The notes under the pieces were generated by a model, which did no database searches, had not been told where the DNA came from, and was given only the letters and a program-made list of their open reading frames with translations. 44,625 nt of DNA from Chitinophaga pinensis (GTDB lineage: Bacteria; Bacteroidota; Bacteroidia; NS11-12g; UBA9320): NCBI GenBank assembly GCA_945897885.1, contig CAMDGU010000003.1:70339-114963 (forward strand). Direction: 5' to 3'. The position numbers and the translations under genes were made by a program. Shown here piece after piece: positions 43,576-44,625 of the stretch. Every line of letters begins with the position of its first letter. Position 1 is the stretch's first letter.

Positions 43576-43764
43576 AATTTAATTTTAAAGAACATAAATT
43601 ATCATGTTGAATTACATGATTTGCATGGCAAGCTTTGTCGCAGTGATGTTTTTGAGGGAGTTACCACTATTAATACTGAACAATTAAATAAGGGAGTTTA
43701 TTTTATAGTTATTAGAGATAATAAAAGTGGTTTTACCTTAGTGAAAAAGATAGTTTTATATTAA
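43576..43764 (+). pseudogene. Orphan T9SS type A sorting domain without a passenger
   Basis: A stop-free 62-codon stretch bounded upstream by TAA (43573-43575) and ending in TAA encodes a readable sorting domain. It runs NINYHVELHDLHGKL, then TTINTEQLNKGVYFIVIRD and LVKKIVLY. The order (VEL-DL-GK, a threonine-rich turn, L-x-x-GVYF-I, KK-V) is that of type A C-terminal signals. There is no in-frame start codon near its beginning and no YPNP segment or passenger in frame upstream. It is therefore the 3' end of a deleted or frameshifted cargo gene. Confidence 0.75.
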
Positions 43765-43794
43765 TAGTGGTTTAAATAAATTCGAATAAATTAA

Positions 43795-44448
43795 ATGATT
43801 TCTAAATTTCTATCATTTATCGCATTATTATTACTATCCGTATTAGTAGAAGCTAAAATTAATGCTCTAATTGTAAACCCAAAAATTCCAAATGAATCCG
43901 ATTCAAAAAGTCTAATAGTAGATATTGGATTTGGTGATGGCCCTTACTTTTCAGTTAAGGATTCTTTAAACATAAATATAAGTGGGAAGATAATTAATAT
44001 AAGGACTTTTTATGGTAATTACGGGGTAGGCACTCCAACTGCCTATTATCGGCAGGATACTTTTAAATTGCCAAAATTAAAAAAGGGGGATTATAAGTTG
44101 ATTTTTAGTCTAAATTATATAGCAATTGGTGACATCAAAAAAAAAGTGAGAAATATGACGGATTCAATCAGCTTTTTCGTTTATTCATTTAATTCCTTTT
44201 CTTTTAATCAACAAATAGAGTCATTGTTTTTTCCTAATCCTGCTTCAAAAGAATTAAATGTTAGATTAAATCCATATAGTAGAATTTAACTTGAAATTTA
44301 TAACGAATCTGGGATACTGGTATATAGCGAAGTTTGTATCTCTGAAAAGGTAGTTGATGTTAGAAATTTACCTCGGGGGAATTACATACTCAATATAGGT
44401 AATTTAGAAGGTAATCTTGTTACCCGAAGAAAATTTGTTTTATATTGA
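43795..44448 (+). pseudogene. Small T9SS cargo gene interrupted by an in-frame stop in its sorting domain
   Basis: From ATG 43795 the frame encodes a signal peptide (MISKFLSFIALLLLSVLVEA), a ~120-residue beta-rich domain and the start of a type A sorting domain (IESLFFPNPASKELNVRL). It meets TAA at 44287-44289, giving 164 residues. The same frame then continues directly with the missing half: LEIYNESGILVYSEV, VVDVRNLPRGNYILNI and TRRKFVLY, ending in TGA at 44446-44448. A single stop thus cuts the sorting domain in two. Either the gene is a recent pseudogene, or this base is a sequencing error, or the product is made short and stays in the periplasm. The function of the passenger is unknown. 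Confidence 0.75.
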
Positions 44449-44449
44449 A

Positions 44450-44532
44450 GTTTCGATTTCCTTCGCCAAGTCGTTTGTACGATATTCGTATCATCTGAAA
44501 ACAAGCTTTCACGATGTCAATCGAAACGACTT
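44450..44532. repeat. Nested inverted repeat at the right edge
   Basis: GTTTCGATT (44450-44458) pairs with AATCGAAAC (44519-44527), and AAGTCGTTT (44468-44476) pairs with AAACGACTT (44524-44532). The two right arms overlap, so the pairings exclude each other. The repeat lies just after the interrupted cargo gene. The remaining bases to the window end (44533-44625) show no recognisable gene. Confidence 0.5.
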
Positions 44533-44625
44533 AATCAGCATTTCTTGCCTCCTTTGCTTTGGGCTGCAAACAGTAAAACTTTGTTACAAAACATCCCTCC
44601 GAACTTCAACACGATTACTCCTCAA

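Noticed and set aside
44449-44625. Insertion sequence end, because of the nested inverted repeat
   Set aside because: No transposase or target-site duplication is visible, and the arms are only 9 bp and overlap each other.

Overview
The window is a chromosomal segment of a low-GC Bacteroidota (Bacteroidetes). Four things point there. There are type IX secretion (T9SS) C-terminal sorting domains, of type B at the left edge and type A elsewhere, and a gingipain-type C25 peptidase. The ileS, DksA-like and lspA genes form the cluster usual in this phylum. Promoter -7 elements of the form TAnnTTTG stand before many genes. Shine-Dalgarno sequences are nearly absent. The genus cannot be fixed; an uncultured Sphingobacteriales/Chitinophagales-like lineage is my guess. 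I found no rRNA, tRNA, CRISPR array, phage or intact insertion sequence.

Layout. 1-3.2 kb: tail of a T9SS type B cargo gene and its terminator, a GSCFA-domain protein, an array of seven 107-bp tandem repeats, then an RmlD-like sugar reductase. 3.2-5.7 kb: a secreted beta-propeller T9SS cargo protein and a 48-residue membrane protein. 5.7-10.2 kb (minus strand): ileS, DksA-like and lspA. 10.2-14.5 kb: a decayed gene remnant, a WG-repeat protein and an RND/MMPL transporter. 14.5-17.4 kb (minus): FkbM methyltransferase, inositol-monophosphatase-family protein and T9SS-tagged amidase. 17.5-23 kb: a surface-glycan locus with a PglK/MsbA-like ABC exporter and four glycosyltransferases. 23-28 kb (minus): a 1659-residue C25 peptidase. 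28.1-36 kb: core metabolism and housekeeping (3-oxoacid CoA-transferase A and B, malate dehydrogenase, EamA transporter, a secreted protein, an ABC exporter, HflX). 36.1-43.2 kb: a tight five-gene operon of surface proteins, including two phosphodiester-glycosidase (NAGPA)-fold proteins, a LamG/HYR protein and an outer-membrane barrel carrying four copies of an Ig-like module. 43.2-44.6 kb: decaying T9SS cargo genes.

The least familiar part is the five-gene surface operon. Other points worth checking are an IleRS whose HIGH motif reads GIHH, the 107-bp array with its dimeric higher-order structure, several promoters that leave almost no 5' leader, and two broken T9SS sorting domains side by side at the right end.
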